In this document: in pieces, positions 22,565-32,924 of the stretch
Numbering within the stretch: position 1 is the first letter of the stretch
How the letters are laid out: each line of letters begins with the position of its first letter
DNA from: Morchella semilibera
Lineage: Eukaryota; Ascomycota; Pezizomycetes; Pezizales; Morchellaceae
DNA: 64,000 nt
Assembly: GCA_009192285.1 (NCBI GenBank)
Contig: CM018605.1
Location: 2,769,247 to 2,833,246, forward strand
Direction of reading: 5' to 3'
Translations under genes and position numbers: made by a program
The notes under the pieces: model-generated
The model's input: the letters and a program-made list of their open reading frames with translations, nothing else
What the model was told of the DNA's origin: nothing
The model's database searches: none

Positions 22565-23777
22565 ATGGCGACAAAAATCCCCGCCCCCGTGTTCTATGGT
22601 ATTCAACAGCCGCAGCAGCGATCATACACCAGCTGTGCACACAGATGGAGCTGGACTCCTACGTACTCCACGGCTTCAAGGCTCCCGGTCGCCAGACGAC
22701 GCCATATTCGTCATTCATCGGCAGCGTCTTCGAGAAACCCACAAATGGCGAGTATTGCCGAAGGTAGAGCACCGAACTTTACGAATAGAGTTGAATACAC
22801 CAAGAGGAAATTTGCCCTTAGTACCATCAAGCAGAACACCACGTTTAATAAACCTGCATTGGGCATTGTTGGAGAGCATGAGAAGGGGTGTAAAGCTACA
22901 GGGCCGGGTCCCTGTGGTGTGGCGGGATGCTTTGGATCTGTAAGGAAGCATAGGATGATGTTTGAAGAGTTGGCTTCGCCCCCTAAAGAAAGAGCGCCAG
23001 ATACAAAAAGAGTTCCCGTTAAGGTAGACCTCACTGCCATTTGTCTCCTCCTGTATTCTTGGACGAGTTTGAAGCTAACGGTATCTTGTTATAGACGTAT
23101 TGGCTCCGGGCTGGAGGGGGGAAACAAGAGGTGTGCTCTTCTGCTTCATGAACAGTCCTATCTCCTATTTTAACACTGTGTAGGAGAACCAACACCCAGT
23201 CAGGACCGTGAAAGTAAAGCTACCAGCCCGCAATACCAGAGCGGCCTTCATCAAAAACGAATCCAATGGGCAAGGCTCCATCGGCCGCCGCGTTAGGCCA
23301 GCCCTCGCCGGACTCTTCGATACCATACCCCACGTGCCCATCCCACCCCTCAACGACCCAACAGCCAATACTAATCCCCCATCCACTGGTGGAGATCTCG
23401 CCCCATGCCCAATAAGTACCGCAGGTCCGGCCACGACCCATGTCACCCAGTCCTCCAAAACACCAACACACAAACGAGGTAGTTGCGCACCAGAGGAAAC
23501 TCGCGAACAGGGCATTTTGCGCAGACTGGAAGAGGCACACCTGACAACGCCAGTGTTCCTCTGTGCGGGGCCACGAAATATGAATGACTATTCAGAGGGA
23601 CCTCTGACTGATACCTTCTTTGGTGACCCTAGGGAGGACGATGCGGAGAGTCTGCGGAGAGCTGGCATCAAAAATTGGGTTAAGGGAACGTTGAGAAGTC
23701 TTAGGTTGACAGGTGCAATCGCTGAAGATAGGAGGGCGTGGGAGCTACCAAGGGGGTGGTTGGATGAGGGAGAATAA
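22565..23777 (+). CDS. Hypothetical 362-aa protein, 3 exons
   Basis: Exons 22565-23023, 23095-23130 and 23184-23777 join in frame across two short introns (71 nt, with acceptor TTGTTATAG; 53 nt, with acceptor CTGTGTAG). This links two otherwise separate ORFs, 153 + 12 + 197 codons. The ATG at 22565 is the first in frame and follows CT/CA-rich leader sequence. The N-terminal 60 residues are Arg/Ser-rich and could be a mitochondrial presequence. The middle contains GPGPCGVAGCFGSVRKH, and a Pro/Thr-rich linker precedes an acidic C-terminal module (MNDYSEGPLTDTFFGDP ending RGWLDEGE). No family is recognised. Confidence rests on frame continuity and splice signals. Confidence 0.6.
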
Positions 23778-24372
23778 GCTGAGAAGGAATTTCTATCACG
23801 GCGTTCTTAAGCCTCTTCCCTCTACCATCTCCCTTTTTCTTTATTCTTTTTTTGGCAGCACGGTGCCGGGGTTGTTCAGTTGTTACGAGTAAAACTTTAA
23901 TTTGTATTTTAGTACACCTTCTGTCATCAATTTTAATTTTACTTCACCTTTGCTATATGATATATTTCCATGCCCCCACGAGTCCCACCCCCCAGGTGAA
24001 AGCCATCAGGGTGTTTCCCGCAAGGCATTCCGTGAGAAATTGTAAAGCCTAGTAACACAAATTATGTAAACCTCAATTACCATTAAACGCTATCATGGCG
24101 CCCAGCATCGAATTCCCCACGCACACATGTACCTCAAGTGAATGTTCTTGGCGACAAAGGATTCATAAACCAGCCTACTCCTCGGCGCTGACGGATATCT
24201 TAGAGGGGCAAAATCGTGCCCGTCTAGAGGTGGATCGTCTTCTTTTTGTTTAGGATCTTTGTGTTGTGGTAAAAAAAACCGTTAGGGGTTTGAAACGACG
24301 TGTAGGATTCGAGTTATGTCATGTTATGCCAAGGTGTCTGTCATTTAGAGGCCTACAACCAAAGTCTATTAT
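23778..24372. other. Spacer between hypothetical gene and repeat
   Basis: 3' flank of the preceding gene, then AT-rich sequence with no supported feature. Confidence 0.4.
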
Positions 24373-24880
24373 ACATCCGTTTTGAAAGGTTCTGTAATAT
24401 GATTGGTCGGGCACGACTGGGGTATTTGACTAAGCACCCAATAACAGACTAAAAAAATAATTAAATGGTAAAAGAAAGCCGGTAACAAAAGACTTACGTG
24501 AGTGAGTAATCATCCCTCAAGAGCGTCGCTACCATGTTGGGCTTTCTCATCACTGCTCCCACCAGGGTTTGAACCTGTCGTGGTCATATGACGAAGCCCA
24601 GTGTATTACCACTAGGCCACGCCACGATGCTTTTGCTTGTGTCGTTGTACTTTATGAGTGGAAAGATCCTTTCCTTGGCAATGCATCAAAACCTGTGAAC
24701 TGAATCGCATCATAGGGCAATCAAAGGTCAAACTGGCGGGAATTGGGGGGGGAGGGAGGCCGAAGGCCGCCATATGAAATATCTAACTGGTAGGAATAGG
24801 AATTGGTATACATGTATGTACCTATCATAGAGAGGGATTAAAACTTACACAACCCGCAGTCGCGAGATAGTAACCCCTAG
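24373..24880 (-). repeat. Dispersed tRNA-like repeat, copy 1 (SINE-type)
   Basis: This 508-bp segment is clearly homologous to 58063-58613. On the minus strand it contains a perfect RNA polymerase III A box, TGGCCTAGTGG (24609-24619), and a B box, GGTTCAAACCC (24565-24575), at tRNA-like spacing. A T-arm of four pairs can be drawn. The putative acceptor strands do not pair, so this is not a working tRNA gene; a tRNA-derived SINE head is more likely. Both copies share the flanking start ACATCCGTTTT and the end GTAACCCCTAG on the plus strand. Confidence 0.7.
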
Positions 24881-26026
24881 TAATCATGTACTAGAGACTT
24901 TGCGCGCGAATGGGGCAAGCTCCATTTTCCGGTAACCTGATCATTGATGCAGATCCCACAGCTTGCCAATCAGATAGATCAAAAAATAGAGCTGGCTCCA
25001 TTTGCGCAACGCCTATTATCTCTTACGAGCCTCCTAATCTACCCTAATATTCATTGTTCTCGTGTGTTCCGACAACTTCAAAAACCAGTACCTTCAATCA
25101 TTGGCAGGCTGTATTAAAGCGGGGGGCGATATGTCATACCATTACGTAATACAAAATAATGAGAACTGTTAATCCTAAAATCAATCATAACCACCCTGTA
25201 CTCCAGTCCAGTGCATTTTAGATCCTACCTTATGTATGTTTGCAAGTTTAACATGTTGGAGATATTATACATTTTGATCCTGCCATATCCCCCGATGTAT
25301 GATAGAACACATCCTTATTAGTCTACGAGTTTCGTGGTATATATATATATGGAGTAAAACAACATTGGTAAGCACTACGCCATACACACGGTAGTGGGTC
25401 GCCCAAAGTGATTTTAGACTTGGTAATTGGTAAAGGTGGCATTCTCTTCACGCCCATAGTGCGAATTGACTGTAAGGTAACACCGGAGAAAGTCCGACCC
25501 ACCGCGGAGTAGACTCCTTAAGCGCGGCTAGTCTGTTTGCCTCTTTTATGGTTGGGTAATGATAGTTTTGCTTCTAATGATATAGGTCGTTATTCTTCTG
25601 TCTTAGTTTTTTATTAACTATTCTACCGCGATTTGAGTATTATACCAATAATATGTTGCCCACAACATGGCGTACTACTAGCAGTCTTACCCTAGAATCA
25701 TTTGGGGGGGGGGGTAGTTGGGAATACTGCTCCCGGCCCTAGTGTCAAGCGTGTCCTATGATGTTATTACCGCTATTCGAATAGTGAGATAGGAGCTAGT
25801 TTGAATTTATTTCCATTGTGTAGCCCTTAATGAGTATCATAGTAGCTAGTTACTCGCGGAGTGAGAAGGTGGCGAACACGCCATGATCTAGTATAGGAGG
25901 TAGGTGGGTTCTTTAAAAGCTCCCCGCCGCCCACCTTGATTTCGACAACTATTATTTTTCTCACTACTACTGTGGTGAACTTGTGACACAAAATTCCTTA
26001 AAACAAACCTTTTTTATTTAACCAAA
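24881..26026. other. Intergenic stretch with G homopolymer
   Basis: AT-rich spacer with a run of ten or more G near 25700 and a short (TA)n near 25341. The final about 50 bases, ending ATTTAACCAAA before ATG 26027, look like a fungal 5' leader. No gene is seen. Confidence 0.45.
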
Positions 26027-26599
26027 ATGCGTGATTTTGATCATTGGAGACCCACCCTCGAAAGAATCCTTGACACCGCGCCAAAGCCTGGAGACATCTA
26101 CTGGTCCGACCAGTCAAATATATCCTTAACTCCATCGCAAAGAGCTCTTACGGGAAGCGGTAATCCGAATTCTTTGCAACCCATAAAGATCAGACCGTAC
26201 CTATTGATAGGGTACTCTCAAGATGGAAGGCTCCAAGGCCTTCCTATGACTCGCCGAAATAAACAAGGGTGGAACGGTCTGGACAAAAGAGAACAACAGC
26301 ATTTCGTCGCGATGGGAAGCCGTCCGGACGGTGTCAATCGCCCTGTTGTTCGGATAGCCAGGCCGCGCAACAACGCCCTTAGGGAGTCATTGATTTTCTT
26401 GGATGTTGTGGAAACCTTTAAAGCCGAGGACCTAAAGGACTACGAGGGGTCGATCTCCCAGGAGGACCTAGCCAAAGTTACTCAAGAGTTTGAGAAGCGG
26501 AGGAACCCTCGAGTTGCGAAGTCTCCTCGAAGATCGGTGGGAAACGGGAAGCCTAGTCCTATTTCGTTTCGAGTTCTAGAGGTCGATGTTACCTGTTAG
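26027..26599 (+). CDS. Hypothetical 190-aa protein with a PemK/MazF-like pattern
   Basis: The ORF starts at ATG 26027 in a good fungal context (ACCAAAATG) and ends at TAG. The order of motifs is like that of the PemK/MazF fold: GDIYW near residue 22, RPYLLIG at about 57-63, GLPMT at about 72-76, then ESLIFLDVVETFKAEDL near 126 followed by ISQEDLAKV. This matches the family's first strand, the RPxLVI strand, the PMT/PLT strand, and the DxxxT region with a terminal helix. A basic tail follows. In bacteria such proteins are ribosome-independent mRNA-cutting toxins or structural variants. Whether this fungal protein is an RNase is unknown. It is my pattern recognition, not a database match. The neighbouring ORF starts 5 bases after the stop. 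Confidence 0.55.
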   Translation: MRDFDHWRPTLERILDTAPKPGDIYWSDQSNISLTPSQRALTGSGNPNSLQPIKIRPYLLIGYSQDGRLQGLPMTRRNKQGWNGLDKREQQHFVAMGSRPDGVNRPVVRIARPRNNALRESLIFLDVVETFKAEDLKDYEGSISQEDLAKVTQEFEKRRNPRVAKSPRRSVGNGKPSPISFRVLEVDVTC

Positions 26600-26604
26600 C
26601 GAAA

Positions 26605-27096
26605 ATGTCGGTATCACTGCGTCCTGACCCGCCGGGGATCGGTCACGTGGGTCTGAGAAAGAGGTCAGGCATATGGGGTCATTGGCTCGTACCTAGCTAT
26701 CAAGCCGATAAGGTAAGTTCTGCTATAATTCCCTCGCCCCAGTGTGTAGCAGAGATAGTCAATATGCTAACCCGTTTCGTGGACTCCAGTGTCTGCATAT
26801 CCGGGTGCAACGAGCGATACACCCCACATAACATCTCTCAGCCACCAATGAGCGATCTTCAAACCCGCCCAACGCAGAGCGCCGACAAATTCAAAAGATT
26901 GTTTAAAATCGAGAGATATGACCGAGTTCGGACGCTTTTACACGAGGACGGCACAATAACGGCGCTGGATCTTGATTCCTGTCCTTCGGTGCGGCTATAC
27001 CAAGATAGGTTACCTCAGGATCGGGCGTTCCGTGAGACGCTCATACGCTTCGTGGATAGATTTGGAGACTTGTTATTGTGGTGGGACCCCGGGTAG
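26605..27096 (+). CDS. Hypothetical protein downstream of the MazF-like ORF
   Basis: A 163-aa ORF from ATG 26605, only five bases after the preceding stop. It may be a second gene or a later exon of the same gene. An intron is likely at 26713-26841: GTAAGT donor, two possible branch sites, acceptor TCTCTCAG, and a length of 129 that keeps the frame. Spliced, the product would be about 120 aa. The C-terminal part is charged and helical (KFKRLFKIERYDRVRTLL, then RETLIRFVDRFGDLLLWW). No domain is recognised. Confidence 0.4.
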   Translation: MSVSLRPDPPGIGHVGLRKRSGIWGHWLVPSYQADKVSSAIIPSPQCVAEIVNMLTRFVDSSVCISGCNERYTPHNISQPPMSDLQTRPTQSADKFKRLFKIERYDRVRTLLHEDGTITALDLDSCPSVRLYQDRLPQDRAFRETLIRFVDRFGDLLLWWDPG

Positions 27097-28409
27097 AATC
27101 GTGTATCCCATTTGTTTATCAATGTATTCCTTTTTTGGTCTGTACGGAACGCTTAGTTCAGCGTACCCCAAATCATGGATTGAGGGTATATATCCTAGAT
27201 AGTAATTGATCCCACCTACGGAAAGGAGAGCTTTGTCCAAGTGAACCACAATTAAAGATAGTATCGAGCTTTGTGAGCGCTTGGCGTATCGTAGGAATAA
27301 TTTGGAGATTATTTGATTAAATAACCCACTCAGGTGGTATAGAGTTATTTTAGTACGAGTCCTCGCCAACGCCACTGAACAGTACCAGAGGTCCCCCGGC
27401 AAGGGGAGTGCTCTTCTGAAAGCTGCCTCAATTAGATGAGTACGCCAGAGGTCTATCTTTCCAGGGAAGTGGCTACGGGGTAGTTCTTACCTTTTCAACA
27501 AAGCTCCCCCGGAATTAGGTTCTGCAGGCAGTATGGATGATTTGAAGGTAGCTACACAAGCTGTAAGCTCAGCCCTTCAAGGTCAAAGGTCTGTACTAAT
27601 TAGGTGGGATGGTTTATACCCGTACTGCAGTACCCTTGTGTGGGCCTATTGGTAACAAATCCAAAGCGGATTTCCTCTGCTTCTTGCCCGATCAACAGGA
27701 ATGGAAAGCAGGTATATTGAGATTAGGATCTGAGATCGGTCATCTCATTGTCTCAGAACCCGGTTCTGGCCCCCTGGTTCGTGTTGTCCTAAGTGGTGTT
27801 TGTTTTCGTGAAAGGTTTGAGGTGCTTTGCTGAACTATTGGTGAAAACCTTTGTTCCCAGGTCCGCTGCCAGGTATAGTATCACTTCCTACCAAGGCCAA
27901 TCCTCGCTTGGAATTCCGTTACTGGACTGCATTGCGAGTGGTGGATCGGGTTGCAACAGCGATGATGGTGACATTGGTACCTGCCAGTAGAAATATCTGT
28001 TAACGACGTTCAAATTTTCCGGTCCCGGGTTGACCTGCATTGGTCACGTGTCGATGAAAATCCCAAAACCTCTCCGGAGAGCCGTACCTTGTAATAGTCA
28101 TGTCATCGTAGATAAACTACCCCTCCAGTCCCGGAATCCCCCCCCCCCCGGGGTGCCGAAAGGATCCGCTATCTAGTATGGTCTTCGCTCGTGCTCTGAC
28201 GAAACAATCATCCAGAGAGAGCTCGACAACATTAAGCTTTGATATCTCGTGTTCCACATCTGACCGCAAGCTGTCCCCGAAAGCAGAGAGAGCGAGCAAA
28301 CCAACAGCTGTAGCATTTATGAAGATGGAAGGAAACTGATGGCTGGTGGAGACCGCGTACTTGATAGTCTGTGGGGGGGACTTTCTGAGGTTTTTAAGCT
28401 TGCTGATGG
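27097..28409. other. Gene-poor stretch with short protein-like fragments
   Basis: Short ORFs at 27609-27833 plus and 28117-28299 minus have ordinary composition. The latter can be read upstream without an ATG to about 28350 and may be a gene remnant. A run of about ten C at 28140 lies inside it. Nothing can be named. Confidence 0.35.
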
Positions 28410-28603
28410 CATCTATTTACGTGGCTAAATCAACTTAAAGTGGCATCTGGATAAATTTATGTGGCTAAAATCAACTCAAAGTATCATCTCAATAAATTTA
28501 CGTGGTTAAAATCATCTCAAAGTGTCATCTAGATAGATCTTCGTGGCCGAGATCGACTCAGTGTCATCTAAATATATTTACGTGGCTAAGGTTAACTTGA
28601 AGT
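28410..28603 (+). repeat. Minisatellite, five diverged units of about 39 bp
   Basis: Five tandem units each start CATCT, contain TTTACGTGGCTAAAATCAACTC or a close variant, and end AAAGTGT. Units diverge by point changes and small indels. The array lies in gene-poor DNA. Confidence 0.8.
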
Positions 28604-31600
28604 AAGTTTTCGTATTGCATACCTGGCAAAGGGTATACGTTGTAAGGAATACATTACATTTGAGCTCGTTGAATGGTTACATTTACTCTACTTTTAAGGA
28701 TATCAGGGTTCACGGTCACCCCTAACCCTACTGACGCTTACAGCTGTACTTTTATACCACAGTCGTGGCCTTTCAATCGGATGATATCCGGAAGTCACAT
28801 ATAGTTACAGGCCATAATACCTGATGTATTTTACCAGCCTGAGTGAGGTACTACGTATGTCTTAAGTCGCTAGATGGGTGCTGTAATGTTAAATATATAC
28901 CCAAGCTAGCTTACTCAAGCCCTAGAGCAGCTCATCGTACACATGAAGGACATAGCTTACTTGGGTAGGGAGGCTATTAGTGGCCACGCCTGTGACATTA
29001 GTTGATATAGAAACCAGATCAACTACTATATTCAACTTAGATGTTCAAGAGAAGGTAAAAGCCACTTCTCCTCACATGCTGACCCAACTAAAGAGGTTTC
29101 CATGAGACTGTGGCCGTGTTGGGGTGCCGTTCATACCGTCACGCAAACCGGTGCATACAATGTTTAACGGGTCTTTCTCGTTTGCATAAAGGAGGTTGAA
29201 GCCGCCCCGGTACAACAGTAACTAGGTATCGCCGATAGAATAGACTGATGGATTATTACCCCCTCCATATGAGGTAAAGGATTCTACCATCCTTTGTGCC
29301 CTTGCCGTTCGTATAGTGTGTCCTAAGTCCCAGATATCGGCCTGCCTGCGTACTCTTGGAGAGTCGTGGCCTAGCCCCGATCATCCTTGGGTTAAAGATT
29401 ATGCGGGAGCGAGATAGAGAAATGTTGGTGAGCCGCATATATCAGGGTAAGGGATGTGGTTTGGAAACCGCCAACCCCCCCCCCCCCCGACCAGGCCACA
29501 CCTATCCTTATTCCTCAATCCCAAACTCACCACTTACACCCTGCCGTCATGTCCAGGAGAGATTTACTCACCCTCAATGCAGATGTTACTTGTTGACACA
29601 TATAGCAGAATTCGCTAATAGCCTGATTTCTCGCCGAATCGCCCACTAGATTGAAGCCACCAGAGACGCTTGGTCCAAGCGAAGAAGCGCACCAAGGCGC
29701 AGTGATTTGGACTCTTGGCGGTACCCGCAATATTTCCCACTAGTAACTAGCTCATCTCGCACGCTTAGTGGTAGCGGCGATGTGATTGTGCTAACAATGC
29801 CTGTTAACTAGGTCCGGACTGGGTCCGCAAGCTTGGTACTCGCCGCCCAACGGCCAAGGTAGGTCAGAAAGTCTCAGGACTTTGGACCTGCTTCTACCGC
29901 GTTGCATTGGGCATGCACGCTGGTCCGGATATAAGTTCCAAGGAATGTTACGGCCATGATCTCCCTGGAGATTGCAACGGAATTGTGCTCGTGGCAACCC
30001 GCGGACCCCGCTCAGATGCCGTTTCTCTCCCGACCAAAAAGTACCAACATCTATGAGATTCGTATCTCCACGACTGACCGGCCTATTATCGGTTCTTGTC
30101 CTATATTGAGAGGTGTCATGGTAGTAGAAGAGGCCAGAAAGGTAGATAAGGAGTATAATGCCTTGGCCTAGATATCACACCTTCATCGTATCGGCCCAGA
30201 GCCTTCCATCCCCCGAATCCCGAGGCTCCGCTGATAAAGATGTTTAGCAAAGACTTTCTCAACCGCTGGCCAGTCAAGGCGTCTGTAGTTGACCATTCGG
30301 CTCTCCAAATGCCCAAATGCTAATCGGGAAAACAGGGTGGGGAAGGAAAACGGAGAAAATAAATCTTTGAATTTTGAATCTTTGGTCACTTGAGATGCCC
30401 TATGGTATACATATATATACAACCACTTTTTATGTGTGATTATCAATCCAGAACCCGTTGGTGGTGGAAGGCCGCGGGGCACGCCTACCACATGTTGCAC
30501 TGCCCGAACTCAAATCGGAGGCTGGGAAGCTTGTCTCGAAGAAGTATTACGGCAGGCTCAGAAGGGCTTTCCGATACATATTAGAAACAAAAAAAAACGA
30601 ATCCAGTATAACTCGGCGGTCACGGACCAACAGTTTTAATGTATCGAATCGCTGCTATGCACTTTCCCCATCCAGGGACGTCTGGTTGGGTGCGTGTCGG
30701 CTTCCCATAGGTCAAACACAACCAATAGATCATAACACAGCGCGATGTAATTACTATTGGCACTTAAGGCCTGTGGCACCGGAATCGATCCGAATACATC
30801 TATCCGCCTTTGTACGAGGAAGTACTCCGAAGACACCCTAGCGATCCCACCTGAATATTCTTAGTCATTCATTTAGCAGCCAAGAAACCCGCGGTGGGGC
30901 AGGTCGCAAAACCCCCCTATTGGGTAACGTGGTGGTATCATGATACAAGAACCCTCTAGCGTTGTTGGTCACATGACGCTCCCTTCAAAACGGAGAATTT
31001 AGGTCTGGGTCTAGAATGCTCTAGAGCTGAGGGGGAAGGCTCTCATATTCTTATATACCTTTTATTAGTCTCTACATGTGTTACACCTTTGACCCAAAAA
31101 TCCATCCAGACTTCATTCAACGGTATCTAGCACTTTATATTATACGCCAAAAGTCTCGAGTAGGATCACGTTGTTACATGTAGCGTCAACATGGTCTAAA
31201 AGCCCACGCTTACAATCCGGGGGGGGGGGGGGGACAGGTAGGAAGATTCTATACAGGGTAATCACTTGGAAGCCTGTACATCTCTGAAAAACACATGGAT
31301 TCTGTTTGACAAACACACGGTAGCCGTGAAATATGGCTTTACCTACTTTTCAAAACCTGATACATTGATGAAAGATTGTGCGGACGGAGGCTCTCAACTG
31401 TGTTTTGGGGAAATGGTTGTTATGGAGACCTTGTCCATTAGTTCCACCTTAGTTCAGTTGCCAACGCGGCCCTAGTGGGCGACGAGAATGGAATAGGGCG
31501 ATATGACTAAAATGTTTGTCAAGATCCTATTTCGGGTCCAAGGATAGCATGATTCGGGCACGGATGTATTTAATTTCAGTGATACCTAAACCTCCTATAG

Positions 31601-32924
31601 ATCAAGAAGAAGCAGAGAAGTAGAAATATATATCTCATTTCCCTTCGTAAACCCCTAGTCCAAAACAAAGGCACGATCGGCCACAATTCTCTAGTTACAA
31701 CGGTGCCTATTACACCCCAGTCCTTTGGTACCCGTATGGGGGGGAGGGGGGCTCAATTAGCCTCCTAACAGCGCCGCTATTCAACGCGTGTAGAGATGGC
31801 ACAAAAAGTGAGACTGGGATATCGGGGCGAAACTCTTGAGATTGCGTTTTTTTTCCAGTGTGCTTCGTTGTTTCGGCGGCTGCTTTTTCTGGCTCCACTT
31901 GTTTAGTTTAGCGTACTTTCATCCGCCCCGGGGACGATAAGATAAGAGTTTATCGTAATTTTCAGGTTACGCAAATAGATACATGCAGGAAGTAGCAGGA
32001 GTGAATGATGAACTCTGTTCGATCCGTTGCAAGGACTGAGGCGCTAGCGTCGACTTCGTTCTGCGTTCTTCTTTATGACTACTAGATTACATGTATATTC
32101 TGGCGGGACTCAAGTACATCTTCGCATTGTGATACGTGACAGTAGTTCACGTATGATCGCCAACAATTTAACACTGTTGATCAACACCAGCAACAACTTG
32201 TAATACTGGTGTTTGATTCCGGGTGATATCTCATGACTCGAAATACGTGCAGATGTACATGTATTGTAGGCGAGCATTGGCACCTACAAGCGCACCTTTA
32301 CTCTAGAGCTCATAGGCTCTTACATATTGGTTAATGCGGCTTAACTAGAGCCAAGTAAATTACCATGATGCTTGGGTTCTGGCTACATTCATCCTTTGGT
32401 TGCTTTCGCTCACAAGATATGTAACTACAGTGCATGGTAAGAGGTAATTGTGTAGAAATAGTACCTCTCTCGCCGTACTCTCGCGTAAGGAGGTTTCAAC
32501 CACACCTACGTAACCAACGAATATAATACGTTTTAAACGGCTCACCACCAGCTATAAGTCCCCCTCCCCAAGGAGTTGAAATAATTTTCACAGGTGAAGA
32601 AGGTTATATGAATAAATTTGTCCTCTTGAGTTAAAAGAGTCTGCTTTATTTAATAGTATCTTGAAATCTCAGGATCACCACTATGACTAATTATTAGTAT
32701 CTTATAATGATTGTACTACAATCGTAAAAGCAATTTTAATATGAGGCCAGAACATAACCTCGCCCTGCTAGAAATAATCTCTTCACATTATTGTAAAACA
32801 TAATCCTTGTTGACCATTCCTGAAAATAAGGGAAATAGTTTAAAAAGTGGCTCTGGCAGAACGATTAACCAAGAAACGAGGGCAACCTTTTGCTACCTCC
32901 CCTGACTCTGTCCCCCCTTTTTAA
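28604..32924. other. Long gene-poor stretch
   Basis: About 4.3 kb with many short ORFs on both strands but none convincing: for example 30458-30841 plus (127 aa), 31266-31475 plus and 29356-29649 plus. G/C homopolymers of ten or more lie at about 29477 and 31219. TACATGTA palindromes lie near 31175, 32085 and 32254. No transposon ends, tRNA or domain-bearing ORF were seen. Confidence 0.45.

Noticed and set aside
24556-24626. Functional tRNA gene
   Set aside because: A and B boxes are present but the acceptor strands do not pair and the anticodon arm is irregular. It is also part of a repeat found elsewhere.
28410-28603. CRISPR-like array
   Set aside because: Units are directly adjacent and diverged with no unique spacers, in a eukaryotic sequence. 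It is a minisatellite.
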